Below, piece by piece: positions 7,164 to 9,579 of a DNA stretch of 9,579 nucleotides. Origin of the DNA: JOPF136 sp035517515. GTDB lineage: Bacteria > Acidobacteriota > Terriglobia > Acidiferrales > UBA7541. A model generated the notes under the pieces. It ran no database searches. It saw nothing but the letters and a program-made list of their open reading frames with translations, and had not been told where the DNA came from. The position numbers and the translations under genes were made by a program. The DNA is taken from the NCBI GenBank assembly GCA_035517515.1, contig DATIYQ010000097.1:1-9579 (forward strand). Direction: 5' to 3'. How positions within the stretch are numbered: position 1 is the first letter of the stretch; each line of letters starts with the position of its first letter.

Positions 7164-9579
7164 ATGCTCCGCTGGTCCCAGTTGCCGCGCCCCTTGCTCG
7201 TGGGGCTGGCTGCGTTGTTTGCCGCCGCGTGGACCCTCTACGCCCTGTTGTGGATGTATGGCGTGCGCCACGTCTTGCCGGGCGTGGAGCTGGGGTTCAA
7301 TCATACGCACGCCACCGGGTACGACCCCACGACGGCCTCGGTCCCGGTGTTCGACGTGGTGCCAATGAGTCCCGCCGAGCGTGCCGGCTTGCGCGTGGGC
7401 GATCGCATCATTGCCGTCGACGGGCAAATGCTGAACTCCTCGGCTCCCCTGGACGAGGCGTGGGCACGCGGCCGTCCCGGCGACGGTGTGGAATTGACTG
7501 TGCAGCGCCCCGGCGAACCGAAGCCACTCCTGCTGCACGGCATCTTTCGCGCCAACCTGCAAGGCACGGCCCCCGAAGGGCTGGCCCGGGCCTCCGCGCT
7601 CCAGATCACCGGGTCCTTCCCGGTTCTCTTTCTCATCGTCGGGCTGGCGGTTCTTTTCCTGCGGCCGGCGGACCCGAATACCTGGCTGCTGGCGCTCATG
7701 TTCGCGAGCTTCGTCACCACGCCCCGCTTTCCCGAGGCTTATGCCCTCGGCTCCGCTTCGCTCTCCTTTGCGTATGCGTTCCGGGCGATTTTCAGCGGGA
7801 TGCTCTGCCCCCTGTTTTATCTGTTTTTCGCGGTGTTCCCGGTTTCCTCTCCACTCGATCGCCGCCTTCCGTGGCTCAAATGGGCGGGACTGATGTTCGG
7901 AGCGCTGATCGCAATTCCCGGCTTGCGTTCCGGCGATCCGCATCTGCCGGTAGCGCTGGCGAAACTGGCGGGCCAGGGAATCGATCTCTCATTCCGATAC
8001 GGCCTGCTTGGTCTTGGCCTGGTGTCGCTCGCCGGAAATGGGTTTGCTTCCTCCACCGCTCCGGAGGCCCGCCGGAAGTCGCGTGTGATTCTCTGGGGTA
8101 CGGCGGCCGGCGTGCTTCCCATTGCCATCGAACGCGCCGCGGTGGATTTCGGCGGGTACCAGCCTTCCTTCTGGCTCGATACGGTGCTGGTCCTGGTGCT
8201 TTTCCTCTATCCCCTGTCGTTCGGATACGCGGTGGTCAAGCATCGCGTGCTGGAAATCCCGGTGCTGCTCAAGCGCAGCGCGCGCTACGTGCTGGTGCAA
8301 CGCGGGTTCGTGGTGCTGCTCGTGGTGATGGCCGGGGCGATGATTGCCACTTTCACCCGCACGCTCTCCGGCTTTTTCGCCGCGAGCGCCAGCGTGGGCA
8401 TGGCGGCGAGCGCGGTGTTCGGCATCCTGCTGGTCTGGGCTTCGGCGCCGCTGATTCGCCGCGGCACGGAGCAGATTGACCGGGCGTTTTTCCGCAGCGC
8501 CTACGACGCGCGCATGATCCTGCAGGACCTCGCGGAGAAGGCCCGCACGGTCAGCGACCGCCACCAGCTCGCGGCCCTTTTCGAACATCACATCCAACAG
8601 GCGCTGCACCCGAAATTCCTCGCCGGCTTTCTGGAAGCAGAAGACGGCCGCCTCGCCGCGGAGTTCGGGCCCGTGCCCCCCCGGCTCACCTCGCTCGATC
8701 CGGCCATGCCGTTGTTGGTGGAACTCCAGCGGCGCGGCGGGCCGTGGCTGGACGTCTGGGTGGAGAGGTACCGGCACACCTGGGAGGGCAGCTACCAGCG
8801 CCTGGAAGTCCTGCTCGGCGATTCTCCCTCCGAGCGGCGCGAGGATGTGGACCTCTCGGCCTGGGCGCCGCTGGAGCCAGAGTGCCTGGTGCCCATCCTG
8901 GGCCGCGAAAACCGTCTCATCGGCCTGCTGGTTCTCGGTCAACGCCTCTCCGAAGAGCCGTATTCGCGCGAGGACGCGCGCCTGCTCGAATCCGTGGCCA
9001 GCCAGGCCGGCGTGGCGCTGGAGAGCATCCGGCTGGCGGAGCGCATCGCCGAGCGGATGGAAGTGGAGCGCCGCGCCGCGCACGAGGTGGAGATCGCGCG
9101 CGACGTGCAGGCGCGCCTCTTCCCGCAGAAGATGCCGCCGCTCGCGACCCTGGACTACGCGGGCGGCTGCGTGCAGGCGCGGGTGGTGGGCGGCGACTAC
9201 TATGATTTTCTCGATCTCGGCCCCGGCCGCCTGGCCATCATCCTGGCGGACATCTCCGGCAAGGGCATCGCCGGGGCGCTGCTGATGGCCAATCTCCAGG
9301 CCAACGTGCGCAGCCAGTACGCGCTCGCGCTCGATCAACTGCCCCTGCTGCTCCAGTCCGTGAATCGCCTGTTCTGCGAAAACATTCCGGAAGACCGCTT
9401 TGCCACTCTCTTCTTTGCCGACTACTCAGACGCCGGCCGCCGCCTCCGTTATGTCAATTGCGGGCACAATTATCCCCTTCTGCTCCGCGCCAATGGTTCG
9501 CTCGAACGGCTCGCCTCCACCGCGACCGTGCTTGGAATGTTCCGGGAGTGGGATTGCTCGGTGGCGGAAACCACGCTGC
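7164..9579 (+). CDS. Membrane-bound SpoIIE/PP2C-type serine phosphatase with PDZ and GAF-like domains (3' end outside window)
   Basis: An open frame of 805 codons runs from ATG 7164 off the right edge. Residues 10-33 form a TM helix. Residues 40-128 are a PDZ domain (VPMSPAERAGLRVGDRIIAVDG, 66-87). Roughly 149-430 is a hydrophobic multi-pass region of about seven to nine helices. A short linker (DRAFFRSAYDAR, 439-450) leads into a GAF-like domain at about 455-625. A helical stretch at 625-652 (RAAHEVEIARDVQARLFP) enters the PP2C/SpoIIE domain, with metal-ligand motifs GGDYYDF (D678), ADISGKG (D696) and NCGHN (766-769). The later DG motif and C-terminus lie outside the window. SpoIIE/RsbU enzymes dephosphorylate Ser/Thr on STAS or related regulators in the cytoplasm; here the PDZ probably faces the periplasm and senses envelope state. 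The gene follows the kinase by 96 nt, suggesting opposing activities. Start choice: ATG 7164 has only a weak GAAGAG 11 nt upstream; ATG 7119 is the alternative. Confidence 0.9.
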   Translation, partial: MLRWSQLPRPLLVGLAALFAAAWTLYALLWMYGVRHVLPGVELGFNHTHATGYDPTTASVPVFDVVPMSPAERAGLRVGDRIIAVDGQMLNSSAPLDEAWARGRPGDGVELTVQRPGEPKPLLLHGIFRANLQGTAPEGLARASALQITGSFPVLFLIVGLAVLFLRPADPNTWLLALMFASFVTTPRFPEAYALGSASLSFAYAFRAIFSGMLCPLFYLFFAVFPVSSPLDRRLPWLKWAGLMFGALIAIPGLRSGDPHLPVALAKLAGQGIDLSFRYGLLGLGLVSLAGNGFASSTAPEARRKSRVILWGTAAGVLPIAIERAAVDFGGYQPSFWLDTVLVLVLFLYPLSFGYAVVKHRVLEIPVLLKRSARYVLVQRGFVVLLVVMAGAMIATFTRTLSGFFAASASVGMAASAVFGILLVWASAPLIRRGTEQIDRAFFRSAYDARMILQDLAEKARTVSDRHQLAALFEHHIQQALHPKFLAGFLEAEDGRLAAEFGPVPPRLTSLDPAMPLLVELQRRGGPWLDVWVERYRHTWEGSYQRLEVLLGDSPSERREDVDLSAWAPLEPECLVPILGRENRLIGLLVLGQRLSEEPYSREDARLLESVASQAGVALESIRLAERIAERMEVERRAAHEVEIARDVQARLFPQKMPPLATLDYAGGCVQARVVGGDYYDFLDLGPGRLAIILADISGKGIAGALLMANLQANVRSQYALALDQLPLLLQSVNRLFCENIPEDRFATLFFADYSDAGRRLRYVNCGHNYPLLLRANGSLERLASTATVLGMFREWDCSVAETTL

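Noticed and set aside
7229..8479. A 416-codon + strand open frame in the phosphatase region
   Set aside because: It is out of frame with the PDZ and membrane helices and encodes a low-complexity Arg/Gly/Ala-rich product. The real gene at 7164-9579 simply has no stop inside the window.
7989..9338. A 449-codon open frame on the - strand
   Set aside because: It lies antisense to the PDZ/GAF/SpoIIE frame, whose motifs are clear; its His/Arg/Glu-rich product has no recognisable domain. The same applies to the antisense frames at 4134-5477, 5811-6956 and 2457-3647.
1..9579. CRISPR array, tRNA/rRNA, insertion sequence or phage element
   Set aside because: No regularly spaced repeats, cloverleaf-like sequence, transposase or integrase motifs, or terminal inverted repeats were seen on either strand by eye.

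Overview
The window looks like a piece of a GC-rich Acidobacteriota chromosome. I infer this from three things: a very long Oar-type TonB-dependent receptor that opens with a carboxypeptidase-regulatory-like domain, a membrane serine/threonine kinase fused to a TolB_N/FlgO-like domain and TPRs, and a PDZ/multi-TM/GAF/SpoIIE phosphatase. All three architectures are abundant in that phylum. The taxonomic call rests on gene content only. All four genes are on the + strand, packed with short gaps; no RNA gene, mobile element or CRISPR array is visible.

Layout: (1) 1-717 is the 3' end of a TPR protein, cut by the left edge and colinear with the TPR tail of the kinase further downstream. (2) 718-938 is an intergenic/leader stretch with a sigma70-like promoter, an inverted repeat in its spacer, a leader of about 135 nt and a Shine-Dalgarno that selects a GTG start. 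(3) 939-4526 is a complete 1195-residue TonB-dependent receptor. (4) 4656-7067 is a complete 803-residue receptor-like Ser/Thr kinase with one TM helix and an extracytoplasmic TolB_N-like plus TPR region; its GTG start lies 6 nt after a -10-like box and just after an in-frame stop, which suggests a leaderless mRNA. (5) 7164-9579 is an 805-codon open 5' portion of a SpoIIE/PP2C-type phosphatase with a PDZ domain and a membrane domain, cut by the right edge before its stop codon.

Together the genes suggest a cell-envelope signalling and uptake neighbourhood: an outer-membrane receptor, flanked by two related TPR proteins (at least one a transmembrane kinase), followed by a membrane-bound phosphatase with a probable periplasmic PDZ sensor. 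The kinase-phosphatase link is inferred from adjacency. No STAS-domain or anti-sigma partner is visible in the window, and the receptor substrate cannot be read from the sequence.
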